Source of the DNA: Winogradskyella sp. | GTDB lineage: Bacteria; Bacteroidota; Bacteroidia; Flavobacteriales; Flavobacteriaceae | Assembly: GCF_025210595.1 (NCBI RefSeq) | Contig: NZ_JAOARH010000067.1 | Location: forward strand, 1-63,466 | Direction of reading: 5' to 3' | Length of the DNA stretch: 63,466 bases | In this document: piece after piece, positions 9,096 to 17,114 of the stretch | Layout of the letters: every line of letters begins with the position of its first letter | How positions within the stretch are numbered: the stretch's first letter is position 1 | Position numbers and translations under genes: made by a program | Notes under the pieces: model-generated | Told to the model about the DNA's origin: nothing | Database searches by the model: none | The model's input: the letters and a program-made list of their open reading frames with translations, nothing else

Positions 9096-9957
9096 AAATT
9101 CAGAATTAATATTAAATCCAGATGGTAGTGTTTATCATTTAAATCTAAAACCAGAGGATATAGCAGATACTATCATCTTTGTTGGTGATCAAGATCGTGT
9201 TGAAAAAATAACTAAACACTTTGATAGTATTGAGTTTAGTACTCAAAAACGAGAGTTTAAAACGCAAACAGGTTATTACAAAGACCGAAGAATTACAGTA
9301 CTTTCTACTGGTATTGGACCAGACAATATAGATATTGTTCTAAATGAGTTAGATGCCTTAGTGAATATAGATTTAAAAACTCGTAAGCCAAAAACAGACC
9401 TTACTAGCTTAAATATTATTAGAATTGGCACATCTGGTTCCTTACAAGCAGATATACCTGTAGATGCTTTTGTTATGAGTACTCATGGTCTTGATATTAA
9501 TGGTATGCTACATTTTTATCAAATAGACGGAATTAGTAATCCAGAAATAGAAGATGCATTTATAGAACACACAAATTGGGATAAAAACAAAGCAAGACCA
9601 ATAATAATTAATAATAGCAAATACTTAGAAAAGTATTTTGATGGCAGTGAGGTTTTTAAAGGTATGACAGGTACAGCTGGCGGATTTTATGGTCCACAAG
9701 GTAGAGTATTGCGTTTGCCATTACATGATGCCAACTTAAATTCTAAATTAGATAATTTTAGCCATAAAGATTTTCGTATTGCAAATTTTGAAATGGAAAC
9801 TTCTGTTATATATGGTTTATCAAAATTATTAGGTCATGAAGCTTTATCATTAAATGCAATTATAGCCAATAGAGCAACAGGAGATTTCAGTGAAAACCCA
9901 AAAAAAACAGTAGAAAAATTAATCATATATGCGTTAGAGCGTATTGTGAATATTTAA
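9085..9957 (+). CDS. Nucleoside phosphorylase (uridine phosphorylase-like)
   Basis: 290 aa of the PNP/UDP family. Visible motifs are IIFVGDQDRVEKI near the N-terminus, STGIGPDNIDIVLNEL, the phosphate-site region IRIGTSGSLQ, and NFEMETSVIYGL, which holds the Met-Glu pair that contacts ribose. It splits a nucleoside with phosphate to base and ribose-1-phosphate, and the best guess for the base is uracil. Last gene of the SUI1-DUF1835 operon. A strong hairpin follows at 9966. Confidence 0.88.
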   Translation: MSIKNSELILNPDGSVYHLNLKPEDIADTIIFVGDQDRVEKITKHFDSIEFSTQKREFKTQTGYYKDRRITVLSTGIGPDNIDIVLNELDALVNIDLKTRKPKTDLTSLNIIRIGTSGSLQADIPVDAFVMSTHGLDINGMLHFYQIDGISNPEIEDAFIEHTNWDKNKARPIIINNSKYLEKYFDGSEVFKGMTGTAGGFYGPQGRVLRLPLHDANLNSKLDNFSHKDFRIANFEMETSVIYGLSKLLGHEALSLNAIIANRATGDFSENPKKTVEKLIIYALERIVNI

Positions 9958-9965
9958 ATAAAAAC

Positions 9966-10011
9966 ATGATAAAGCACTTAATTTAAAAAAAAAGATTAAG
10001 TGCTTTATCAT
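9966..10011. other. Perfect 17-bp inverted repeat with A-rich loop
   Basis: Arms 9966-9982 and 9995-10011 are perfectly complementary over 17 bp and enclose a 12-nt loop of almost only A. On the plus strand no T-run follows, only ATAAAAAATG. On the minus strand a short T-rich tract follows. It lies between the nucleoside phosphorylase stop and the SBP-like gene. It may act as a terminator or as an mRNA-end stabiliser. A GTG start at 10000 would fall inside the hairpin, which argues for the later start at 10048. Confidence 0.75.
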
Positions 10012-10047
10012 ATAAAAAATGAGATTGCTGCTTTAGTGGTAAATGTT

Positions 10048-10902
10048 ATGAAAAAAGTAAATATAGGAGGTGTTCCAGAGCATTTTAATTTAGCCTGGTA
10101 TTTAACCCTAAAAAATGGAGAATACAAAGCTGAAGGTATTAATTTAAGATGGCACGATTATCATGGTGGCACTGGTGCTATGTGCCAAGGTTTGCGCACA
10201 GGAGATATTGATATTGCTGTAATACTTACAGAAGGCATTATAAAAGACATTATAGCAGGAAATCCTTCTAGTATTGTGCAAACTTTTGTTGAGACACCTC
10301 TAATTTGGGGAATTCATGTTGCTGATAAATCTAGTTTTAAAACGATTGAAGATATAAAAGGGACTAGAGCAGCAATAAGCCGTTACGGTTCTGGTTCGCA
10401 TTTAATGGCTTATATCAATGCTAAGAATAATGCATGGAATCTAGAGAAAGACTTAAATTTTGAAGTCATTAAAAACCTTAATGGCGCAGTTGAAGGATTA
10501 ACTTATGGTGCTGCCGATTATTTTTTATGGGAAAAGTTTACCACAAAACCTTTAGTAGATGATGGTGTTTTTAGACGCATAGGAGAATGCCCATCACCTT
10601 GGCCGTGTTTTGTAATTGCTGTAAGGAATGAGTTTATAGAAAACAATGAAGAAGATCTTAAAACCATTCTAGAGACTATAAATTTAACCACTTCTGAATT
10701 TAAATCTATACCAAGTATTGATAAAACAATCTCTAACCGATACGATCAAGAACTCGAAGATGTACAAGAATGGTTATCACTAACGGAATGGTCTCAAGAA
10801 CTCATAGATGAAAAAACCGTTACTAACGTACAAGAAGAACTTTTAAAACTTGATATTATACCAAAAAAGGTAGCATACTCAGAGTTAATCTATAAGGTTT
10901 AA
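10048..10902 (+). CDS. Cytosolic periplasmic-binding-protein-like protein (SBP / NMT1-like fold)
   Basis: 284 aa from ATG 10048 (MKKVNIGGVPEHFNLAW). An upstream GTG at 10000 lies in a hairpin and is unlikely. The pattern KAEGINLRWHDYHGGTG, LRTGDIDIAV, IEDIKGTRAAISRYGSGSH is that of solute-binding proteins of the SsuA/NMT1/THI5 type. There is no signal peptide or lipobox and no permease or ATPase gene nearby, so it is probably not a transporter component. Some cytosolic members of this fold are enzymes (MqnA/MqnD, THI5). The function is open. Confidence 0.75.
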   Translation: MKKVNIGGVPEHFNLAWYLTLKNGEYKAEGINLRWHDYHGGTGAMCQGLRTGDIDIAVILTEGIIKDIIAGNPSSIVQTFVETPLIWGIHVADKSSFKTIEDIKGTRAAISRYGSGSHLMAYINAKNNAWNLEKDLNFEVIKNLNGAVEGLTYGAADYFLWEKFTTKPLVDDGVFRRIGECPSPWPCFVIAVRNEFIENNEEDLKTILETINLTTSEFKSIPSIDKTISNRYDQELEDVQEWLSLTEWSQELIDEKTVTNVQEELLKLDIIPKKVAYSELIYKV

Positions 10903-11067
10903 GCCTAAAATGACGTCCATTATCAACAAAAAAGTAGATGCTTTAAATAATAAACAAACCACCCAAACATCAATAAACATAGACAAAAGGCATTAGGTTC
11001 TTTTTTACAGCATAAAAGTTATTCCTACTCTTTCTGTTGATAACTTTCAGTATTTCAAAATTTTAGT

Positions 11068-11075
11068 TACATTTG
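11068..11075 (+). promoter_or_regulatory. Probable -7 element upstream of the 65-aa membrane peptide
   Basis: TACATTTG matches TAnnTTTG, 42 nt before the ATG at 11118. No TTTG lies at the expected -33 distance. The preceding gap, 10903-11067, holds nothing else I can support. Confidence 0.4.
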
Positions 11076-11117
11076 TTTTAACCACATCAATGCTATTAAC
11101 ACTAGAAAAAGATTAAT

Positions 11118-11315
11118 ATGATTTTAACAATTACTCTGATTCTATCTTTTTTAGTTGCTATTAACTTTTTATTATTAAAATTTAGTTGCAACAAAACTTC
11201 TAAAAAAGTTGAACTTGTAGATCAAAAACCACATAGAATACGGGTTAAAAAGCCTACTCCTACTCTAGTTTCCAATCAATTGCCTTCAAGCCCTCTTGCT
11301 GCAACTGGCAGTTAG
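11118..11315 (+). CDS. Small single-pass membrane protein, unknown
   Basis: 65 aa. A single hydrophobic segment covers residues 1-24 (MILTITLILSFLVAINFLLL). A short basic linker with KKVELVDQKP and RVKKP follows, then the ending PLAATGS. It has a -7 promoter element. Its last 56 nt overlap the 3' end of the convergent ung gene, which is unusual and is a reason for caution. The architecture and the Ala-Thr-Gly-Ser end look designed rather than random, and I favour a real gene of unknown role. Confidence 0.5.
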   Translation: MILTITLILSFLVAINFLLLKFSCNKTSKKVELVDQKPHRIRVKKPTPTLVSNQLPSSPLAATGS

Positions 11316-11934
11316 TTGTACTAAAATGCTTATTACCAAACCAATACCCTCTATTGGCACTTAAAGGCGAAGGATGACCTGTTTCTAATACTGTATGCAA
11401 ATCTGTATTAATGAGTTTCTTTTTCTTTTTAGCAAATCCTCCCCAAAGTAAAAAAACAATATTTTGTTTTTTTTCGCTAATAAGTTGAATCACTACGTTT
11501 GTAAACTGCTCCCAACCTTTGTTTTGGTGACTACCAGCTTGATGAGCTCTTACTGTTAATGTAGCATTTAAAAGCAACACTCCTTGATCTGCCCAAGGCA
11601 TAAGATTACCACTTTTAGGATATGGAATACCTAAATCTTGCTCAATTTCTTTAAAGATGTTAATTAATGAAGGTGGATGAGTAATACCATCATTAACAGA
11701 AAAGCATAAACCATTTGCTTGACCAATACCATGATAAGGATCTTGACCAATAATAACCACTTTAATAGCATCAAATGAACAATAATTAAAAGCATTGAAA
11801 ATCTCAGAACCCATAGGGAAACATTTATGATTTTTATATTCAGACTTTACAAAATCAGTTAAATTTTTAAAATATGGTTTTTCAAATTCTGTTTGTAAAT
11901 GAGGTTTCCAACTAGGATGAATATTAACATTCAT
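11260..11934 (-). CDS. ung: Uracil-DNA glycosylase
   Basis: Family 1 UDG that removes uracil from DNA. The water-activating motif GQDPYHGIGQANGLCF and the C-terminal HPSPLSANRG loop are intact. I take the start at 11934 (MNVNIHPSWKPHL), giving 224 aa, the normal length. An in-frame ATG at 11970 would add 12 residues not expected in the family. The 3' end overlaps the convergent small membrane ORF. Confidence 0.95.
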   Translation of the reverse strand: MNVNIHPSWKPHLQTEFEKPYFKNLTDFVKSEYKNHKCFPMGSEIFNAFNYCSFDAIKVVIIGQDPYHGIGQANGLCFSVNDGITHPPSLINIFKEIEQDLGIPYPKSGNLMPWADQGVLLLNATLTVRAHQAGSHQNKGWEQFTNVVIQLISEKKQNIVFLLWGGFAKKKKKLINTDLHTVLETGHPSPLSANRGYWFGNKHFSTTNCQLQQEGLKAIDWKLE

Positions 11935-12042
11935 AAGTTCATAATTTTCATCAAAAGTAATAATTAGCATCTTATTTTCATCAATTGATATTAACCTAAA
12001 TAGTTTCTATTTTCAACAAAATTTCATGTGAAAAATTTCATA

Positions 12043-12050
12043 TACTTTTG
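12043..12050 (+). promoter_or_regulatory. Probable -7 element of the mutS2 gene
   Basis: TACTTTTG matches TAnnTTTG and ends 23 nt before the GTG start at 12074. The -33 box is not obvious. Confidence 0.5.
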
Positions 12051-12073
12051 CATCTCAAAAATCAAAACAACAC

Positions 12074-14239
12074 GTGATACGTATTCATGAAAAAACCTTA
12101 AAAGACCTCGAGTATTTTTCGGTTTTAGAACAAATAGCAGAACATACTATAACAGCTCTAGGAAAAGAAGCTGTCTTGGCTGTGCTTCCTATTGAAGTTG
12201 AAACTCAGCTTATTCGAGAATTAGATTATGTTAATGAGTATTTATCTTCTTTTGATAATGACAATCGTATTCCTAATCATGGTTTTGAACCCATTTCTAA
12301 AGAAATAAAGCTTCTCAATATTGAAAATACATATTTAGAAGTTAAGAGTTTGCAAAAGCTCGTTAGTATTTCTTTAACTAGCAATAGCATTGTTAAATTC
12401 TTAGAAAAATTTAAGGAATACTACCCAAAACTTCAACAATATAGTGAGCATATAGAAATTACTACAGCCATCATAGAACAGGTTGATACTGTTATTGATC
12501 GCTTTGGTGATATAAAAGATGATGCCTCGCCGCAACTCTCCGAATTACGCCAAGAAATTAATAAGCTAAAAGGAAAAATAAATAGTAGTTTTTCTTCGGC
12601 TTTAAACAGATATCATGGTCTAGATTACTTAGACGACATTAGAGAATCTGTTGTAGACAATAGACGTGTTTTGGCAGTAAAAGCAATGTATAGGAGAAAA
12701 GTTAGAGGCGCAATAATGGGAGGAAGCAAAACAGGTAGCATAGTTTATATTGAGCCAGAAACAACGCTTCAGCACACCAGAGAACTTAATAATTTAGAAT
12801 ACGAAGAAAAAGAAGAGGTTATTAAAATCCTAAAAGAACTAACCGATTATATTCGATTATTTCTTCCGCTTTTAAATGATTACCAAGCATTTTTAACTAA
12901 AATAGATGTTATTTCTGCGAAAGCAAAATATGCAAAAAGCATGAATGCTATTTTGCCTAAACTAACCAACGAACGTAACTTATATCTTAAAGATGCCTAT
13001 CATCCATTACTCTATTTAACCAATAAAGAAAAAGGTGAAACCACCTTTCCGCAAACCATAGAATTAAGTAGCGACAACAGAATAATTGTAATTTCTGGAC
13101 CCAATGCTGGTGGAAAAAGTATAACACTTAAAACAGTAGGTTTATTACAAGTAATGCTGCAAAGTGGTATTTTAATTCCTGTGCATGAGCGAAGTACAGT
13201 TTGTTTATTTGATCGTGTGGTAAGTGATATTGGTGATAATCAATCTATAGAAAATCATTTAAGCACATACAGTTATCGATTAAAGCAAATGAATTACTTT
13301 TTAAAGAAAGTAAATAACAAAACACTTTTTCTAATTGATGAATTTGGTACAGGTAGCGATCCTGAACTTGGTGGAGCGCTTGCAGAAACATTCTTAGAGG
13401 TATTTTATGACCGTAAAGCATTTGGTATTATAACAACGCACTATTCTAATTTAAAATTATTAGCAAACGAATTGCCGTATATGCAAAATGCAAATATGCT
13501 ATTTAATGAACGTAGTTTAGAGCCTATGTACAAGCTCGTAACAGGACAAGCTGGTAGTTCTTTTACGTTTGAAGTAGCTCAAAAAAATGGAATTCCGTAT
13601 AGTTTAATCAATAAGTCTAAAAAGAAAATTGAACGCGGAAAAGTTCGGTTTGATGCTACTATAGCAAAGCTTCAAAAACAAAGAAGTCGATTAGAAAAAA
13701 CGCAATTATCACTTAAAGAAAACGAAAAGAAAAAACAATCTGAAGCAGAAAAACTCGAAGAAACTAATGCTAAGATTCAAAAGAAATTAGAAAACTTTCA
13801 AGAATTATATGATAGCAACCAACGCTTAATATATCTCGGTCAAAAAGTTAATGACTTAGCTGAAAAATTTCAAAATAATAAGAAAAAGCGAGAGTTAATG
13901 GCTGAGTTATTTAGATTGGTACAAATTGAAAACTCTAAGCGAAAAAAACTTTCTACTAAGCAAAAACGTGCCGAAAAAGCTAAAGAAGCACAAATTAAAA
14001 AAGAAGCAGAAAAGAAAGTTGAAGTTATTCGTAAAAAGAAAAAAGCTGCAAAACAAAAAGAAGTTGTTGTAGAAAAGCCAAAACCAGTTTTAAAAGTGGG
14101 TGATCGTGTACGTATGCACGATGGTAGAGCTGTAGGAAGTATCGATACTATTGAAAAAGGTAAAGCCACTGTAAACTATGGCATTTTCACAACCAATGTT
14201 AATGTTGATTTATTAGAATTGGTTGAAGCTAAAAAGTAA
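12074..14239 (+). CDS. mutS2: MutS2-family ATPase without Smr domain
   Basis: 721 aa from a GTG start, MIRIHEKTLKDLEYF. The clamp/core region is followed by the MutS ATPase: Walker A GPNAGGKSITLKT near residue 342, Walker B TLFLIDEFGTGSDP near 416, and THYS. A long Lys/Glu-rich coiled coil (residues ~520-670) precedes a KOW-like end (KVGDRVRMHDGRAVG). The C-terminal Smr nuclease domain of classical MutS2 (about 780 aa) is absent. MutS2 proteins act in suppression of recombination and in rescue of collided ribosomes. Without Smr it would have to work without its own nuclease. Confidence 0.9.
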   Translation: MIRIHEKTLKDLEYFSVLEQIAEHTITALGKEAVLAVLPIEVETQLIRELDYVNEYLSSFDNDNRIPNHGFEPISKEIKLLNIENTYLEVKSLQKLVSISLTSNSIVKFLEKFKEYYPKLQQYSEHIEITTAIIEQVDTVIDRFGDIKDDASPQLSELRQEINKLKGKINSSFSSALNRYHGLDYLDDIRESVVDNRRVLAVKAMYRRKVRGAIMGGSKTGSIVYIEPETTLQHTRELNNLEYEEKEEVIKILKELTDYIRLFLPLLNDYQAFLTKIDVISAKAKYAKSMNAILPKLTNERNLYLKDAYHPLLYLTNKEKGETTFPQTIELSSDNRIIVISGPNAGGKSITLKTVGLLQVMLQSGILIPVHERSTVCLFDRVVSDIGDNQSIENHLSTYSYRLKQMNYFLKKVNNKTLFLIDEFGTGSDPELGGALAETFLEVFYDRKAFGIITTHYSNLKLLANELPYMQNANMLFNERSLEPMYKLVTGQAGSSFTFEVAQKNGIPYSLINKSKKKIERGKVRFDATIAKLQKQRSRLEKTQLSLKENEKKKQSEAEKLEETNAKIQKKLENFQELYDSNQRLIYLGQKVNDLAEKFQNNKKKRELMAELFRLVQIENSKRKKLSTKQKRAEKAKEAQIKKEAEKKVEVIRKKKKAAKQKEVVVEKPKPVLKVGDRVRMHDGRAVGSIDTIEKGKATVNYGIFTTNVNVDLLELVEAKK

Positions 14240-14287
14240 ACTTTTCTAATAACTTGTTAATAGTTTTATCAAAAAAGCTTGATATCA

Positions 14288-14295
14288 TATCTTTG
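14288..14295 (+). promoter_or_regulatory. -7 element placing the DCC transcript start at its GTG
   Basis: TATCTTTG matches TAnnTTTG. It ends only 4 nt before the GTG at 14300, so the transcript would start at or next to the start codon. It also excludes the TTG at 14279 as start. Confidence 0.5.
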
Positions 14296-14299
14296 CACT

Positions 14300-14722
14300 G
14301 TGACAAATAACATACCCAAAAACAAACAATTAATACTTTTTGATGGTGTTTGCAATCTCTGTAACAGCAGTGTTTTATATGTTATAAAGCGAGATACTAA
14401 TAATGTCTTTTTATTTGCTCCTTTACAAAGTTCAGTTGGAAAATTGATAACTAAGAAGTACAATATAGATACTAATAAAATAGATTCAATTCTACTTTAC
14501 AAACCAAGCCAAGATAAAATCTATCAAAAATCTAGCGCAGCATTACATGTCGCTAAAAAACTAACATTTCCTACTAGATTAATGGTGTTATTTTTTATCG
14601 TACCAACATTTTTTAGAAATTGGGTATACGATTATGTTGCAAAGAATAGGTACAAATGGTACGGTAAAAAGGACGCTTGTATGATACCTACTCCAAAACT
14701 TAAAGCGAAATTCTTAGAATAA
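14300..14722 (+). CDS. DCC-family thiol-disulfide oxidoreductase (DUF393)
   Basis: 140 aa from GTG 14300. The DxxCxxC hallmark DGVCNLCNSS appears near residue 16, followed by FLFAPLQS and SILLYKPSQDKIYQKSSAAL, all typical of DUF393. The C-terminal part has a hydrophobic stretch (TRLMVLFFIVPTFF). The predicted activity is thiol-disulfide exchange, and no substrate is known. I reject the longer reading from 14279 because a promoter -7 box overlaps it. Confidence 0.85.
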   Translation: MTNNIPKNKQLILFDGVCNLCNSSVLYVIKRDTNNVFLFAPLQSSVGKLITKKYNIDTNKIDSILLYKPSQDKIYQKSSAALHVAKKLTFPTRLMVLFFIVPTFFRNWVYDYVAKNRYKWYGKKDACMIPTPKLKAKFLE

Positions 14723-14756
14723 AAAAAGCCTTGAATACAAGTATTAAGGCTTTTTT
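14722..14756. terminator. Intrinsic terminator after the DCC gene
   Basis: The stem AAAAAGCCTT with AAGGCTTTTT is extended by an inner AATAC/GTATT pairing across a G bulge, and is followed by a T-run. It begins at the stop codon of the DCC gene. Confidence 0.8.
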
Positions 14757-15022
14757 AAATTAACAACTTACTTAAAACTAATTTTTATAGTTAAACAAAA
14801 CTTATTTGTTAGGTGAGGGTAATAACAAATTGTTTAATAATATAAATTTTGTTTGTTCTAAAATAGCTCATCATTTTTTATAGAGTAAAAAAACTCGATA
14901 TAAACCCATATTAATTGTTTTAAAAGTTAAAAATGTAAATAATATCATTCAGACAGCTTTTATATTTTACTAATTAAACAGCAAATTTTACTAAGTAAAT
15001 TTTATAGTACACTCATTGGTGA
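14757..15022. other. AT-rich intergenic stretch without visible gene
   Basis: About 270 nt of very AT-rich sequence between the DCC terminator and the muiA-like promoter. I see no ORF worth reporting, no tRNA and no strong hairpin. Confidence 0.6.
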
Positions 15023-15053
15023 TTTGTTTCCATTATGATTAAAAATAGTTTTG
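15023..15053 (+). promoter_or_regulatory. Consensus sigma-70-type (Bacteroidota) promoter
   Basis: TTTG at 15023-15026 and TAGTTTTG at 15046-15053 have exactly 19 nt between them, the textbook Bacteroidota spacing. It lies 25 nt before the ATG at 15079. Confidence 0.7.
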
Positions 15054-15078
15054 AAAGTAAACAAAACACAAAACTATT

Positions 15079-16983
15079 ATGAAAACCTTATCTCAATTAC
15101 TATTCTTTATATGCACAGTATTCGCCTTTGCTCAAGAGGCAAGCAAGATTAAAAATGTTACTGTTTATCTTGATGGTGCAGAAATAACCCGAACAGCACA
15201 TGTAACTTTAAATGCAGGAACTACAGAATTAACGTTCAATAAATTATCCTCTCATATAGAAGAAAGTAGTATTCAAATTTCAGGTTTAAAAAACACATCA
15301 GTATTATCCATTAACTATGGTATTAATTATTTGTCTAAACAAAAACAAAACGACTCAATAATAGCTTTAAAAGAAGTATTGAATAATCTAGATGATAAAA
15401 TTCAGACCGAATACCATCTAATTTCTGGGTATAATGAAGAAATAAGTCTCATACAAAACAACAAACAATTAGGAAACGAAGCCAAAGTTGTAAGCTTAGA
15501 ACAACTTAAAACCTTTGCAACCTATTATAGAACTCGTATTACTGAATTAAAAAAGGCACTACACAAGTCTAATAAAGCAATTATTGATTTTGAAAAAAGC
15601 AAAAATGACATTAAACAACAATTAGCAGAATTTAATGTTGATGACAAAGTACAAACTGGTGAAATTAAGTTAAAGCTTAATAGTGATAAGCCAGAAAATT
15701 TAGATTTAAAGATATCATACAACATAAAAAATGCTGGATGGTTTCCGATATACGATTTAAAAGCAGATAAAATTAATAGTCCTATAACTCTTGAATATAA
15801 AGCACATGTATTTCAAAATTCTGGATGCAATTGGGATGATGTAAAATTAGTTTTATCTACCAGCGACCCAAATACCAATAACGAAAAACCAATTGTTAAT
15901 CCTAAATACTTAAATTTTATAAGTGCCTATAGTAATTACCAATCACATCGTGCCACAAAAAGTTATAATTATAAATACAATCCCCTAGTAAAAACTGTAA
16001 CAGGTGTTATTACAACTGCTTCTGACGGATTGCCGTTACCTGGAGCATCAATAATAGAAAAAGGAACAACTAATGGCACACAAACCGATTTTGATGGTCG
16101 TTATTCCCTAAAAACCACTTCAGGAAACACTCTAGTGTATTCTTATGTTGGTTTGGATTCAGAAGAATTACCTATTCATTCTAGTATAATGAATGTGGCT
16201 TTAAATGAAGGAAATACTTTAGATGAAGTAGTTGTGGTTGGTTATTCAGTTAAATCAACATCTAACGGAATGGCAAATCGAGTACAAGGCATGATTGATA
16301 ATGATTCTTATGATGATGAAGAACCTTATGAAGAACCAATTGACTACATAGCTACAGGAAATATAGTTGAAACAGGTATAGCCAACACACGCTTTAAAAT
16401 TGATAAATCCTATTCCATTCCTTCAGATGGTGATGTTACTGTAATAGAAATTGACAAATTTAACTTACCTGCTAAATATGAGTATTTTGCTGCACCAATA
16501 CTTAACGAAAATGTGTTCTTAACTGCTAAAATTGGAAACTGGGAGCGCTACAATTTATTACCAGCAGAAGCCAATGTTTACTTTGAAGGAAGCTATTCTG
16601 GTAAAACCAATATTAATCCTGGTGCTACCACAGATAGTTTAACAATTTCATTAGGTGTAGATCCAAATATCATTGTAAAACGAAAACAACGAAATGATTT
16701 TAAAAAGACCACTTTTATTGGTAACAATAAAGTTGTTTATAAAGGTTTTGAAATTGAAATACGAAATAATAAACCATCAGAGATAAAATTAACATTAATA
16801 GACAGAATACCTATAACACAAAATAAATCTATTAAACTTGATGATATTGAAACTGGCTCATCAGATTTCGATAAAGAAAAAGGACTCTTAAAATGGATTA
16901 TAAACCTAACTTCAGGCGCAACAGAAAAAGTGAATCACTCCTACTCTGTTAAATACCCTAAAGGCAAACGTATTAATCTTTAA
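15079..16983 (+). CDS. MuiA-like DUF4140/DUF4139 protein with inserted SusC-type N-terminal domain
   Basis: 634 aa. The signal peptide ends near FAFAQ. DUF4140 (KIKNVTVYLDGAEITRTA) is followed by a coiled coil (residues ~90-190) and then DUF4139. The DUF4139 part is interrupted around residues 308-390 by a complete carboxypeptidase-D-regulatory-like domain: GVITTASDGLPLPGASI, then TDFDGRYSL, then YSYVGLDSEE. It ends in LDEVVVVGYS, which is the TonB-box-type motif of SusC receptors. DUF4139 resumes afterwards (GYSIPSDG-like, RIPITQNKSIKL). No beta-barrel is present. It is secreted and of unknown function; the MuiA name comes from a mucoidy inhibitor in other bacteria. Confidence 0.88.
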   Translation: MKTLSQLLFFICTVFAFAQEASKIKNVTVYLDGAEITRTAHVTLNAGTTELTFNKLSSHIEESSIQISGLKNTSVLSINYGINYLSKQKQNDSIIALKEVLNNLDDKIQTEYHLISGYNEEISLIQNNKQLGNEAKVVSLEQLKTFATYYRTRITELKKALHKSNKAIIDFEKSKNDIKQQLAEFNVDDKVQTGEIKLKLNSDKPENLDLKISYNIKNAGWFPIYDLKADKINSPITLEYKAHVFQNSGCNWDDVKLVLSTSDPNTNNEKPIVNPKYLNFISAYSNYQSHRATKSYNYKYNPLVKTVTGVITTASDGLPLPGASIIEKGTTNGTQTDFDGRYSLKTTSGNTLVYSYVGLDSEELPIHSSIMNVALNEGNTLDEVVVVGYSVKSTSNGMANRVQGMIDNDSYDDEEPYEEPIDYIATGNIVETGIANTRFKIDKSYSIPSDGDVTVIEIDKFNLPAKYEYFAAPILNENVFLTAKIGNWERYNLLPAEANVYFEGSYSGKTNINPGATTDSLTISLGVDPNIIVKRKQRNDFKKTTFIGNNKVVYKGFEIEIRNNKPSEIKLTLIDRIPITQNKSIKLDDIETGSSDFDKEKGLLKWIINLTSGATEKVNHSYSVKYPKGKRINL

Positions 16984-17012
16984 CTCATTGAAATATTACT
17001 TTCACTTACCCT

Positions 17013-17041
17013 AAAAACCAATACACTCAGTATTGGTTTTT
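17013..17041 (+). terminator. Intrinsic terminator of the MuiA-like gene
   Basis: Stem AAAAACCAATAC / GTATTGGTTTTT with loop ACTCA, then more T. It lies 30 nt after the stop. Confidence 0.85.
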
Positions 17042-17114
17042 TTGGCTTTTAATTTAAAGTAACTTTGAATAAGAGCTTATTTTAAGTAATGGTTTTTAAG
17101 CTTAATAATACAAC

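Noticed and set aside
10018-10044. A degenerate copy of the REP-like palindrome (ATGAGATTGCTGCTTTAG...) before the SBP-like gene
   Set aside because: Similar to the element at 27141 in its first half, but the palindrome is lost and the distance to ATG differs, so chance similarity is as likely.
10910-10996. 28-codon ORF after the SBP-like gene
   Set aside because: No promoter of its own and no recognisable composition; likely random.
13870-14169. 99-codon antisense ORF in mutS2 (Phe/Ser-rich)
   Set aside because: Its composition is the mirror of the Lys/Glu-rich coiled coil on the other strand; a shadow ORF.
14279-14299. TTG 14279 as start of the DCC protein
   Set aside because: The -7 box at 14288-14295 overlaps it, so transcription would start after it.
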